Origin: Alsobacter soli | GTDB lineage: Bacteria; Pseudomonadota; Alphaproteobacteria; Rhizobiales; Beijerinckiaceae | DNA: 64,000 nucleotides | Assembly (NCBI RefSeq): GCF_003004785.1 | Contig: NZ_PVZS01000018.1 | Location: 31,171 to 95,170, forward strand | Direction of reading: 5' to 3' | Shown: positions 51,515 through 59,569 of the stretch, piece by piece | Layout of the letters: each line of letters begins with the position of its first letter | Numbering within the stretch: the stretch's first letter is position 1 | Made by a program: the position numbers and the translations under genes | Notes under the pieces: model-generated | What the model was told of the DNA's origin: nothing | The model's input: only the letters and a program-made list of their open reading frames with translations | Databases searched by the model: none

Positions 51515-51683
51515 CGCGCAAGCATCCTCTTTGCATCGGCCGCGATCGCGACTTCATTCACCCCACCACCGTCCGCCGAGGCGGCGCGGGCCCCAAGACG
51601 GCCCAGAGGCTTAGCAGCCGGGGCAGCCGGCTGACGGCCTCGCCCGAAGGTGGTACCGCGCCCGCCCCGCAGGCCTCGGACCA

Positions 51684-51695
51684 CCGCTTAAGCGG
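51684..51695. promoter_or_regulatory. 12-base palindrome just upstream of a promoter
   Basis: CCGCTTAAGCGG is a perfect palindrome ending 3 bases before the -35 box at 51699, in the divergent region between two glycosyltransferase genes. It resembles an operator, but nothing else supports it. Confidence 0.35.
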
Positions 51696-51698
51696 ATG

Positions 51699-51727
51699 TT
51701 CGACCGGCGCCTTCGCGCCGCTACGCT
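51699..51727 (+). promoter_or_regulatory. Candidate promoter for the GT2 and export-protein genes
   Basis: -35 TTCGAC (51699-51704), 17-base spacer, -10 TACGCT (51722-51727). The -10 box is identical to that at 48973 and the spacing is the same. Confidence 0.5.
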
Positions 51728-51785
51728 CGGCCAAGCCCCGCGCCTCGACGCGGCGGCGTGTGTCGGTCGGCGAGAAGGAAGGCGC

Positions 51786-52655
51786 ATGAAACTCGCGGTG
51801 ATCATCGCGACCTATGGCAGGAGTTCGCTCGTCAGCCGCACGCTGGCCCACCTCGAACAGCAGACGCGGGCGCCCGACCTCGTGATCGTCTCGGCGCCGG
51901 ACGCGAGCCACCTCGAGCCCTTCACGCCCAGCCGCTATCCGTTGCGCGCCGTGTTCGGCCCCCCGGGGCTGACGAAACAGCGCAACCGAGGCCTGGACGC
52001 GCTTTCCGAGCCCTTCGACATCGTCACCTTCTTCGACGACGATTTCCTTCCGGGCCAGGATTACCTGGCCCATGTGGAGCGCGGCTTCGCCGAGCACCCC
52101 GAGTGGGCCGCCATGATGGGCACGGTGATCCGTGACGGCATCATGGGCCCGGGGCTCTCATTCGAAGAGGGAGTGCGCCTGCTCGCGCAAGCCGAGGCTG
52201 GCTCGCCCGGCGACCGGGTCCACTCACAGCCTTCCGCCTATGGCTGCAACATGTCTTTCCGGGCCGCCAGCATCGGGTCGCTCCGCTTCGACGAACGCCT
52301 GGTGCTCTATGGCTGGCAAGAGGACGTCGACTTCAGCCGGCAGGTCGCGAAGCGCGGGCGGATCGTGCAACTCGAGTCCCTGCTCGGCGTGCATCTGGGG
52401 GTCAAGTCAGGACGCACGAGCGGCGTCCGGTTCGGCTATTCCCAGGTGGTCAACCCCATCTACCTGATGCGCAAGGGCACGGTCCCGGCTTCGGTGGCCT
52501 TGGCCCAGATGGGCCGCAACCTGGCGGCGAACATCGTCAAGAGCCTCAGGCCCGAGCCGTTCGTGGACCGCCGCGGGCGGCTGCGCGGAAACATCATGGC
52601 GGCCGCCGACGTGCTGCGCGGCCGCATCGACCCCGAACATGTCCTGTCCCTTTGA
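51786..52655 (+). CDS. Glycosyltransferase family 2
   Basis: A 289-residue GT-A enzyme. It begins MKLAVIIATYGRSSLVSRTL, has the Asp-rich motif DIVTFFDDDFLPGQDY and, near residue 165, CNMSFRAASIGSLRFDERLVLYGWQEDVDFSR with the catalytic Asp. Start ATG 51786 is preceded by GAAGGAAGG. It precedes the export protein gene by 10 bases, so both are probably one transcript. Confidence 0.88.
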   Translation: MKLAVIIATYGRSSLVSRTLAHLEQQTRAPDLVIVSAPDASHLEPFTPSRYPLRAVFGPPGLTKQRNRGLDALSEPFDIVTFFDDDFLPGQDYLAHVERGFAEHPEWAAMMGTVIRDGIMGPGLSFEEGVRLLAQAEAGSPGDRVHSQPSAYGCNMSFRAASIGSLRFDERLVLYGWQEDVDFSRQVAKRGRIVQLESLLGVHLGVKSGRTSGVRFGYSQVVNPIYLMRKGTVPASVALAQMGRNLAANIVKSLRPEPFVDRRGRLRGNIMAAADVLRGRIDPEHVLSL

Positions 52656-52665
52656 GGAGTCCCCC

Positions 52666-54033
52666 ATGACGGACACGCGCAGCCGCCGCCGGCTGGCCAC
52701 GATCCGGGCCGGCGTTTCCGCGCTCGCCTTCCTGCTGTGCGGCCCCGTCGCGCGCGCCGCCGACACGGCCTACATGCTGGGCCCGCAGGACAAGGTGCGG
52801 CTCAAGGTTTACGAGTGGAGGGCCTCCAAGGACGAGATCTTCGAACTCGAAGCCTTCAGCGACGAATTCGTCGTCGGTCCGTCCGGAATGCTCTCGCTGC
52901 CCCTCGTTGGCGAACTGCCTGCCCAGGGGCTGACGACCGAAGCCCTTGCGAGCTCGCTGGCGGATCGTCTGAAGCGGCGCCTGGGACTCGTGGAACGGCC
53001 CGACGCCTCGGCCGAGGTCGTCCAGTTCCGGCCGTTCTACGTCAGCGGCCAGGTCGACAAGCCCGGGGAATATCCCTATCGCCCGGCCATGACGGTGCTC
53101 CAGGCGGTCTCGCTCGCGGGCGGCCTGCAGCGGGTGTCCGACCCCGGGATCATCCGGCTGGCCCGCGAGGCGATCTCGTCGCGCGGCGACCTGCAGATCC
53201 TCGCCGGGGAGATCAACCAGCTGCTCGTCCGCCGCTCACGCCTGGAGGCCGAGATCGCCGGCCAGCAGGACTTCAAGACGCCTCCCGAGCTGCTGGGCCG
53301 CGCCAACGACGCTGCGATCAGCCTGCTCATGCAGCAGGAGCGCATGATCATGAAGGCGCGCCTGGAAGGTTATCGGACCCAGCTCGGCGCCCTGGACGAG
53401 CTCAAGACGTATCTCCAAAAAGAGGTCGATTCGCTCGGCGCGCAATTGGCGACGGAGGACACCCAGCTCAAGCTGGTGCAGAAGGAGCTGCAGAGCGTCG
53501 CCTCGCTGGTGGAAAAGGGCCTCGCGGTCTCACCTCGCCAGCTGTCGCTCGAGCGCACGGTCGCGCAGATCCAAGGCGACCGGCTCCGGGTCGAGACCGC
53601 CGGCATGCGGGCGCGACAGGAGATCAGCAAGGCGGACATCTCCATCCTCGAGCTGAAGAACAAGCGCTCCAACGACCTGCTGGTCGAACTTCGGACAACC
53701 CAGGCGAAGCTGGAGGAAACGAGCCGGAAGGCCAACACCACGGAGCAGTTGCTGCGGGAGTCGGAGTACACTGCGCCGCAATTGCTGGCCGAGCGCCTGA
53801 AGGCGACCATGGCGCCGCCGAGCTACTCGATCGTGCGGAAGGTCAACGGCGAGCCGGTGGAGACAGCCGCCACTGAAACCACGCCCATTGAGCCGGGGGA
53901 TATCATCAAGGTCCAGCTGGCCCGCTTCGACGCCACGGCGGAAGGACCTGCGGCCACCCCCGCCCCCGCCCCGGCCTCGGCCGGCGCCACCAAGCTCGGC
54001 GCCATGGAGCGGCCGAGCGTGAGCCAGAACTGA
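52666..54033 (+). CDS. Polysaccharide export outer-membrane protein (ExoF/Wza-like)
   Basis: A 455-residue protein with a signal peptide (MTDTRSRRRLATIRAGVSALAFLLCGPVARAAD). The Poly_export domain starts YMLGPQDKVRLKVYEWRA with SDEFVVGPSGMLSLPLVGELPAQGLTTEAL; the SLBB-type segment FYVSGQVDKPGEYPYRPAMTVLQAVSLAGG follows. A long coiled-coil region (about 210-380) makes it ExoF-like rather than short Wza. The start has GAGGAG 6 bases before ATG 52666. It carries the polymer across the periplasm and outer membrane. No lipobox is seen. Confidence 0.9.
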   Translation: MTDTRSRRRLATIRAGVSALAFLLCGPVARAADTAYMLGPQDKVRLKVYEWRASKDEIFELEAFSDEFVVGPSGMLSLPLVGELPAQGLTTEALASSLADRLKRRLGLVERPDASAEVVQFRPFYVSGQVDKPGEYPYRPAMTVLQAVSLAGGLQRVSDPGIIRLAREAISSRGDLQILAGEINQLLVRRSRLEAEIAGQQDFKTPPELLGRANDAAISLLMQQERMIMKARLEGYRTQLGALDELKTYLQKEVDSLGAQLATEDTQLKLVQKELQSVASLVEKGLAVSPRQLSLERTVAQIQGDRLRVETAGMRARQEISKADISILELKNKRSNDLLVELRTTQAKLEETSRKANTTEQLLRESEYTAPQLLAERLKATMAPPSYSIVRKVNGEPVETAATETTPIEPGDIIKVQLARFDATAEGPAATPAPAPASAGATKLGAMERPSVSQN

Positions 54034-54071
54034 GAGCCCCGCCCGGGCGTGCGCGCGGAGGCGCGCCGCCG

Positions 54072-55460
54072 TCAGGTTTCCCGCATGCCTCGCTCGAGCA
54101 GCAGCCTCAGGGGCTGCAGGATGTAGTCGAGCACCGTGCGCTCCGTGGTCGCGATATAGACCTCGGCCGGCAGGCCCGGCACGAGCTCCACCTGGGGCGC
54201 GATCCGCTTCAGTTCCTCGCGGTCCACGGCGACCTTGGCGGCGTAGTAGCTTTGACCGGTCCGATCGTCCGTCATGCTGTCCGGAGAGACCTGGATGAGC
54301 CGGGCCGGAATGCGCAGCAGGCCGCGCTGGGTGTAGGACGGAAAGATGACGTGGGCCGGCTTGTCGAGCTGGACCTCGTCGATGTTCCTGGGCGACAGGC
54401 GGGCGTTGATGATCAGCGTGTCGTCGGTCGGGACGATCTCCATGATCGGCTCCCCCGGCCGAACGATCCCGCCCAGGGTCTTGAAGCGCAGGTTGAGGAC
54501 GACGCCGTTCACGGGCGCCCGCACGACGGAGCGCTCGAGCTTGTCCTGGGTCTTGCGGACGGTCTCCTCGGCGTCCGCGCGCTTCGATCGAAGATCGGCC
54601 AGCTCGCCGTCGATCTCCTCCAGGCGCTTGGTGTCCAGGGCCGCGATCTGGGCGCGGATCTCGCTGATCTGGTCGCCAGCGCGCGCGAGGTTGGCGGAGA
54701 GCTCGCCCTCGGCGCCCTGGCGGTCGGCCTCCGACCGCTGCAGCGAGAGCAGGCGCGGCAGCTTCTCGTAGCCACGCTTGTACAGGTCGTCGGCGACCGC
54801 GATCTCGCGGCGCAAAAGCGCGAGCTGCTGCCGCACGGCGCCGAGCTGGGTCTCGAAGCCGACGCTCTGGGCCTGGAGCTGGGCGATGCGCTGGTTCAGG
54901 ACGTTGCGCTGGGACTGGAGGCTTCCCTGGCGCGTCCTGAAGAAGGCGAGCTCCTGCTGCTGCACCTGCCGGCGAATGGCGAAATCCGGGTCCGCCTTGT
55001 CGGGCGCGACCAGGACGGGATCCTCGAAGGCGATCTGGCTCGCGCCCGCCCGCTCGGCGTTGAGCCGGGCCTCCTTGGCCGCCAGGGCGAAGACGCGGGT
55101 CGAGAGCGCCACGATGTCGGCGCGGTTGGCGACGTCGTCCAGCATGACGAGCGGCTCGCCCTTGTGGATGTGATCGCCCTCGCTGACCGGCAGGGCGCGG
55201 ATGATGCCGCCTTCCAGGTGCTGGATGGTCTGGCGCGTGCTTTCGGGCGCCACGGCGCCGGACGCGATGACGGCGCCGGAAAGTCTGGCCGTGGCGGCCC
55301 ATCCGCCGCAGACGCCGAAGAACAGCACGGCCGCGGCCACAAGCACCCTGGACAACGCGGACAGCTCCGCGCCGAGGCGCAGGCGCCCGCTTTCCGGGTA
55401 GAGCGCCAGGCTCGGTTCGCGCCGGAGGGCGGGTGGGCGGGCCACTGCGTGGTCTGACAT
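54072..55460 (-). CDS. prsE: Type I secretion periplasmic adaptor (HlyD/PrsE-like)
   Basis: A 462-residue membrane-fusion protein. A membrane helix lies at about residues 37-56 (LVAAAVLFFGVCGGWAATARL), followed by TRQTIQHLEGGIIRALPVSEGD, a long coiled-coil (about 150-320), the lipoyl/barrel part beginning VVRAPVNGVVLNLRFKTLGG and the C-terminal LVPGLPAEVYIATTERTVLDYILQPL, all typical of HlyD-family type I adaptors. It follows the ABC gene by 18 bases, the usual PrsD-PrsE order. In rhizobia this exporter secretes glycanases and RTX proteins lacking classical signals. Confidence 0.9.
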   Translation of the reverse strand: MSDHAVARPPALRREPSLALYPESGRLRLGAELSALSRVLVAAAVLFFGVCGGWAATARLSGAVIASGAVAPESTRQTIQHLEGGIIRALPVSEGDHIHKGEPLVMLDDVANRADIVALSTRVFALAAKEARLNAERAGASQIAFEDPVLVAPDKADPDFAIRRQVQQQELAFFRTRQGSLQSQRNVLNQRIAQLQAQSVGFETQLGAVRQQLALLRREIAVADDLYKRGYEKLPRLLSLQRSEADRQGAEGELSANLARAGDQISEIRAQIAALDTKRLEEIDGELADLRSKRADAEETVRKTQDKLERSVVRAPVNGVVLNLRFKTLGGIVRPGEPIMEIVPTDDTLIINARLSPRNIDEVQLDKPAHVIFPSYTQRGLLRIPARLIQVSPDSMTDDRTGQSYYAAKVAVDREELKRIAPQVELVPGLPAEVYIATTERTVLDYILQPLRLLLERGMRET

Positions 55461-55478
55461 GGCGGGCTCCTGGCGCGC

Positions 55479-57311
55479 TCAGGAGAGCGGGGTCGGTTGA
55501 ATGTGGGGCGCGCCCGGGAGGGCGCCGACGGCCGCGCGTCCGCCCTGGCCGGCCTGCGCCGGGACAGGGGCGGATGTGGGCCGGGGTCGTTGCGGCTGGA
55601 TGGGGCGGAGCGTCGCCAGCACCTCGTCCCGGTCGCCGTAGAGGTCCACGCGCCCGTTTCGCAGGACGAGCAGCTTGTCTGCGGGCTTCACGATGTGGGG
55701 CTGGTGGGCGACGATGATCACCGTACTGCCCCAGGCCTTGGCGATCTGCATGGCGCGGATGAGTTGCAGCTCGCCTTCTGCGTCCAGGCTGGCGTTGGGC
55801 TCGTCGAGCACGATGAGCGGCGGCCGGTCGAATAGGGCCCGCGCCAGGCCGATGCGCTGGCGCTGGCCGCCGGACAGCATGGCCCCGCCCGCGCCGACCT
55901 CGGTGTCGTAACCCTCCGGCAGGCGCAGGATCATCTCATGCACGCCCGCGGAGCGGGCCGCCTCCACCACCTTGGCGGGATCGGCTTCCGGGTTCAGGCG
56001 GCCGATGTTGGTGCGCACCGAGCCCTCGAACAACTCCACTTCCTGCGGCAGGTAGCCGATGAAGCGCCCCACCTGGTCGGAGGGCCAGGCGAAAACGTCC
56101 TGACCGTCGAGGCGCACACGCCCGCGGGTCGGGGGCAGGATGCCGACGATCGCCCGGCACAAGGTGGACTTGCCGGAGGCGGAGGGGCCGATGACGCCCA
56201 GGATCTCGCCGGCCGGCAGCTTGAAGCGGATGTTGTCGAGCAGCGGATCCTTGCGGCCGCCGGTGTAGTAGGTGAGGCCCTCGCACGACACCTCGCCCGC
56301 GGGCCGCGGAAGGGGCATGGCGGCCGGGCGCCGCGGGACAAGGCGCATGATGGCGTAGAGCCGGTCGTAGGAGTCCCGGGCCGCCACGAACTGCCGCCAG
56401 GCCCCGATCACCTGCTCCACCGGGATCAGGGCGCGCGACAGCAGCATGGAGGCCGCCATCATGCCGCCGCCCGAGAGTTCATTGCCGACCACCAGATAGG
56501 CGCCCAGCGCCAGCACGGCGATTTGCGCGCCCATGCGCAGGAAACGGGAAAGTCCGTGCAGGGCGGCGTTGCCGTCCGCCGCCCGCAGCTGATCGCGCAA
56601 AGCCGGCTCGTTGCGCTCGTTCCACTGCTTCAGGAAGGTGGGCAGCAGCCCCATGGCCTCGAACACGTCGGCATTGCGCACCGCCGTCTCGGCGCGCGCC
56701 ATGTTCTGCGTGATCCTGCGGCTGGCCTCGCGAAGCGCCCTGCGGGAGGTCGTCTCCGCGATGGCGAGGATGGTGAGCGCCGCCGCGACCGCAAGGACGG
56801 CCACGAGCCCCAGCAGGGGGTGGATGAAGCTGATAACGATGATGAAGACGGGAGCCCAGGGCAGATCGGCCAGCGCCTGAACGCCCGGGCCGCTCAGAAC
56901 GGTCCGGATGGTCGTCAGGTCCTGCAGAGCCTGGGCGGAGGGCGGGAGCCCCCGCAGGCTCGCGCGCACGCTGGACGAGATGAGATCGCCCGTCAGGCGC
57001 CGGTCGAGCCAGCGGTTGACGCGGGCGAGCATCATTTCCCGCACGGCTTCGAAGAGCCCCATCATGGCGAGCGCGAACAGGGCCAGCACCGTGAGCATCA
57101 CCAGGGTCTCGACCCGGCCGCTGCTCAGGGCGCGGTCGTAGAGCTGCATGGCGAACAGGGGCGGCGTGAGCGCGAGGACGTTGACGCAGCTGCCCACGAG
57201 GACGAGCCGCCACAGGGCCGAGCGGCACTCGCGCAACGCCTCGTGGAGGGTCTGGGCTTCTGTTCCGTCGTCATTGGAGCGCACGTGGCCTCGGTCACGG
57301 AACAGAGCCAT
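55479..57311 (-). CDS. prsD: Type I secretion ABC permease/ATPase (PrsD-like)
   Basis: A 610-residue half transporter. The membrane domain includes VNVLALTPPLFAMQLYDRALSS, which is the T1SS-type start, and RLTGDLISSSVRASL. The ATPase domain has Walker A GPSASGKSTLCR, signature LSGGQRQRIGLARALF and Walker B LIVLDEPNASLD with the switch His in VAHQPHI. There is no N-terminal C39-like domain. Start ATG 57309-57311 with GGGGAG 7 bases upstream. It probably exports the RTX protein encoded at 59570. Confidence 0.93.
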   Translation of the reverse strand: MALFRDRGHVRSNDDGTEAQTLHEALRECRSALWRLVLVGSCVNVLALTPPLFAMQLYDRALSSGRVETLVMLTVLALFALAMMGLFEAVREMMLARVNRWLDRRLTGDLISSSVRASLRGLPPSAQALQDLTTIRTVLSGPGVQALADLPWAPVFIIVISFIHPLLGLVAVLAVAAALTILAIAETTSRRALREASRRITQNMARAETAVRNADVFEAMGLLPTFLKQWNERNEPALRDQLRAADGNAALHGLSRFLRMGAQIAVLALGAYLVVGNELSGGGMMAASMLLSRALIPVEQVIGAWRQFVAARDSYDRLYAIMRLVPRRPAAMPLPRPAGEVSCEGLTYYTGGRKDPLLDNIRFKLPAGEILGVIGPSASGKSTLCRAIVGILPPTRGRVRLDGQDVFAWPSDQVGRFIGYLPQEVELFEGSVRTNIGRLNPEADPAKVVEAARSAGVHEMILRLPEGYDTEVGAGGAMLSGGQRQRIGLARALFDRPPLIVLDEPNASLDAEGELQLIRAMQIAKAWGSTVIIVAHQPHIVKPADKLLVLRNGRVDLYGDRDEVLATLRPIQPQRPRPTSAPVPAQAGQGGRAAVGALPGAPHIQPTPLS

Positions 57312-57627
57312 GGTGTCGCTCCCCAGCGCCAATCGAAACCGCGAGGGCAAGAAGCCCAGGGCGCACAGGCGGCCTGTTCACAGGTCGGCCCGACGCCGAG
57401 TGGTTCATTGTCTTCGGAAGGACATGCCGATCAACACGGCCTAAGGAGATAGGCCTCCCGTGGTAGGCGCTCGCGCTGAGCAACTCGCCAATCGAACAGC
57501 TACAACTTCCAGTCTAGTACCAGACGCCGGATGTTCAGGCGCGCGCCGGGCAGGCACCATAATGTTGTACTTTAATAAATATGTCGGGATGGATAACCCT
57601 TAAGATCGTGCACGTAGGGAGCAAACG
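57312..57627. promoter_or_regulatory. Divergent region between prsD and the second LuxR-type regulator
   Basis: About 316 bases. It contains the inverted repeat at 57438-57455, an imperfect 14-base palindrome GTCTAGTACCAGAC at 57512-57525, and an A/T-rich stretch at about 57558-57585 (ATAATGTTGTACTTTAATAAATATG) that probably holds the regulator's promoter. Confidence 0.5.
57438..57455. promoter_or_regulatory. GGCCTA-N6-TAGGCC inverted repeat (EPS locus site 4)
   Basis: The best-formed copy of the CCTA-N-TAGG pattern, with perfect 6-base arms around AGGAGA. It lies between prsD and the regulator gene. Confidence 0.45.
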
Positions 57628-58335
57628 ATGCCAGCGCACCCGGACCGTCGCGTTCTTCTGGTTGCGGCTAAGACAATTTGGCGCGACCTCCTGGCTGCTC
57701 ATCTCACGCGAGAGGCGCCGGACTTCGCGATCACTTGCTCAGACCATGCGCCAGCCGAACCGGAAGAGGGGCTCGCGCCCGAGTTGATGGTCTTCGTCCT
57801 CAACGACAACGAACTGCCGGAATTCCTGCGCGAGTTGGATTCCATCCGAGCGCCCTTCCCCGGGAGTTCGGTCGCGGTGATCTCCGACTGCGAGGATCCG
57901 CGGGTGGTCTCGGACGCCGTCAAGGCCGGGGTCGAGGGCTACCTGCCCATGTCGATGGCGGCCGACGCCCTCGCGCACGCGTTGCGGATCCTACTCGCGG
58001 GGGGCGAGTTCGTGCCGTCCGCCGCGCTCGTGCGGCTGGCCGCCGAGCGCTCCAACCGCCAGCCGCGGTCGCCGGACAGCGGGCGCGCGCCCGCGCCGCA
58101 CGCCGCGTTCAGCCGCCGCGAGAGCGATGTCCTGGCGCTGCTGCGCCATGGCAAGGCCAACAAGGTGATCGCGTCCGAGCTGAAGCTGCGGGAGGGCACG
58201 GTCAAGGTCCACGTGCGCAGCCTGATGCGCAAGCTGAACGCCCGCAACCGGACCGAGGTGGCGGTGTTCGCGGCGCAACCGGCATCGCAGGAGCCGGCCG
58301 TCTCGCCGACGCGCGAGACCCGCGTGGAGAGCTGA
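57628..58335 (+). CDS. LuxR-family regulator with degenerate receiver domain
   Basis: A 235-residue regulator and paralogue of the one at 27003. The N-terminal receiver-like part (VLLVAAKTIWRDLLAAHLTREAP) lacks the acidic pair, and the phosphoacceptor region ELMVFVLNDNELPEF lacks a clear Asp at the strand end; AVISDCEDPRVVSDAVKAGVEGYLP keeps the fold. The output helix-turn-helix is FSRRESDVLALLRHGKANKV, then GTVKVHVRSLMRKLNARNRT. AGGGAG lies 6 bases before ATG 57628. Regulation by phosphorylation is unlikely. Being next to prsD and at the end of the EPS locus, it probably controls one or both. Confidence 0.87.
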   Translation: MPAHPDRRVLLVAAKTIWRDLLAAHLTREAPDFAITCSDHAPAEPEEGLAPELMVFVLNDNELPEFLRELDSIRAPFPGSSVAVISDCEDPRVVSDAVKAGVEGYLPMSMAADALAHALRILLAGGEFVPSAALVRLAAERSNRQPRSPDSGRAPAPHAAFSRRESDVLALLRHGKANKVIASELKLREGTVKVHVRSLMRKLNARNRTEVAVFAAQPASQEPAVSPTRETRVES

Positions 58336-58521
58336 GCTCAGTCGAGGCCCGGCGCTGGACGCCGATCGGCTCCGACCGCAGGAGAGGTCGGAGCGCCAGC
58401 GGCGCGCAGACGATTGGCCTCATGACCAATGGGGGAAGGCTGCAAGGAAGTTGCGCAAGCCGGCCGGCACGTCGGGGGCTCCGCCGTCGCAATACGGCGG
58501 AATCGTCGACGAGAGCCGGCT

Positions 58522-59325
58522 TCAGCCCGGGCGCGCCTCCAGAACGGGGCGCATGGAGGCGCCGTGCGGCGGCGGGGCAGCCGGCTCCACCGGCGTCACC
58601 TGGCCGGACCCCGCGAGCCAGCGCGTGTAGCCCAGGTCCAGCGTGCTGATCCGGGCGAGCTTGCCGGGATCGATGATCTGGAGATCATGCCCCACATAGG
58701 TCGCGATCCGGTCGCGCTTGAACTCCCGCAGCGTGCGGCTGACGTGGATTGGCGTGAGCCCGAGGGCGTCCGCGATATGGGACTGGGTCAGGGGAATGCT
58801 GAACGGCCGGTCGAGCGGGCCGCTGATGCGCCGCCGGCAATAGAGTTCGTGCAGGAAGTTGGCGATGCGCTCCCGCGCGGGGCGGCGGGCGACATCCGAC
58901 AGACGCTCGCGGATCAGGACCTCCTGGCGAACGACCTCGGACACGATGCGCAGGCCGAGGGCCGGCTCGCTCATGACCCGGCCGAACAGAACCGCGCGCG
59001 GATAGACGCAATAGACCACCGGCGTCAGGGTGGCGCAGCCGACCGCTGCCCCGTCGCGCCCGCTGCTGGCCACGCCGATGAGGCTACCCGGCAGTTCGAT
59101 GGCGTTTATTTGACGACGGCCGTCTTCGAAAAGACGGTAGGAATAGGCCCATCCGGAGACGATGCCATAGATATCGTCCGTGCGAGCGCCGGGGGCGAAC
59201 AGCTCTTCCCCCGCGGACAGGTGCTTCAATGGTACAGGACGACCGGCCAGCATCGGAAGTTCATCAGGCGAAAAAGGAGTGCTCTCCTTTTTCTGGAACG
59301 ACGACATCGCGATATCTGCAGTCAT
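58522..59325 (-). CDS. Crp/Fnr family transcriptional regulator
   Basis: A 267-residue regulator. The cyclic-nucleotide-binding-like domain (about 20-130) reads PLKHLSAGEELFAPGARTDDIYGIVSGWAYSYRL and LPGSLIGVASSG. The C-terminal winged helix (about 160-230) has RERIANFLHEL and IPLTQSHIADALGLTPIHVSRTLREF, the Crp recognition helix region. No Cys cluster for an iron-sulfur centre is seen, so it is not an Fnr-type oxygen sensor. Start ATG 59323-59325 follows GGGGG. It lies downstream of the RTX gene, in the same direction; the ligand is unknown. Confidence 0.9.
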   Translation of the reverse strand: MTADIAMSSFQKKESTPFSPDELPMLAGRPVPLKHLSAGEELFAPGARTDDIYGIVSGWAYSYRLFEDGRRQINAIELPGSLIGVASSGRDGAAVGCATLTPVVYCVYPRAVLFGRVMSEPALGLRIVSEVVRQEVLIRERLSDVARRPARERIANFLHELYCRRRISGPLDRPFSIPLTQSHIADALGLTPIHVSRTLREFKRDRIATYVGHDLQIIDPGKLARISTLDLGYTRWLAGSGQVTPVEPAAPPPHGASMRPVLEARPG

Positions 59326-59530
59326 CTTACGCCCCCTGACCGAAGCGCCGGTGCCCGACGCCGCGTAAATGAAGGTATGAACTTCGTTAATGGACTATAC
59401 TTTTAGATGTAACCTTCAATTAAAATTGTGCTTCATACTACCTGCGGTTGCAATTGCCCATATGAGGTAATCGGTCCAGCGCGCGTTAACGCACATTCGG
59501 ACTAGTTACAGTGGACTAGCTGGAGGGCGG
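59326..59530 (-). promoter_or_regulatory. Control region of the Crp/Fnr gene with GGACTAG repeats
   Basis: An A/T-rich region without a gene. GGACTAG occurs at 59499-59505 and 59513-59519, a 14-base direct repeat; the same seven bases also occur at 26667-26673 upstream of the first LuxR-type gene. On the reverse strand a TATAGT -10-like element is at 59394-59399, but a matching -35 box is unclear. Confidence 0.45.
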
Positions 59531-59532
59531 CC

Positions 59533-59563
59533 GGACCGGGGCGGCTGGCGGCCGCCCCGGTCC
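59533..59563 (-). terminator. Terminator-like hairpin after the RTX gene
   Basis: GGACCGGGGCGGC (59533-59545) pairs perfectly with GCCGCCCCGGTCC (59551-59563), a 13-base stem with a 5-base loop, beginning 7 bases past the RTX stop codon. No U-run follows on the leftward transcript, so it may act with Rho or as a 3'-end stabiliser. Confidence 0.6.
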
Positions 59564-59569
59564 TTCGGA

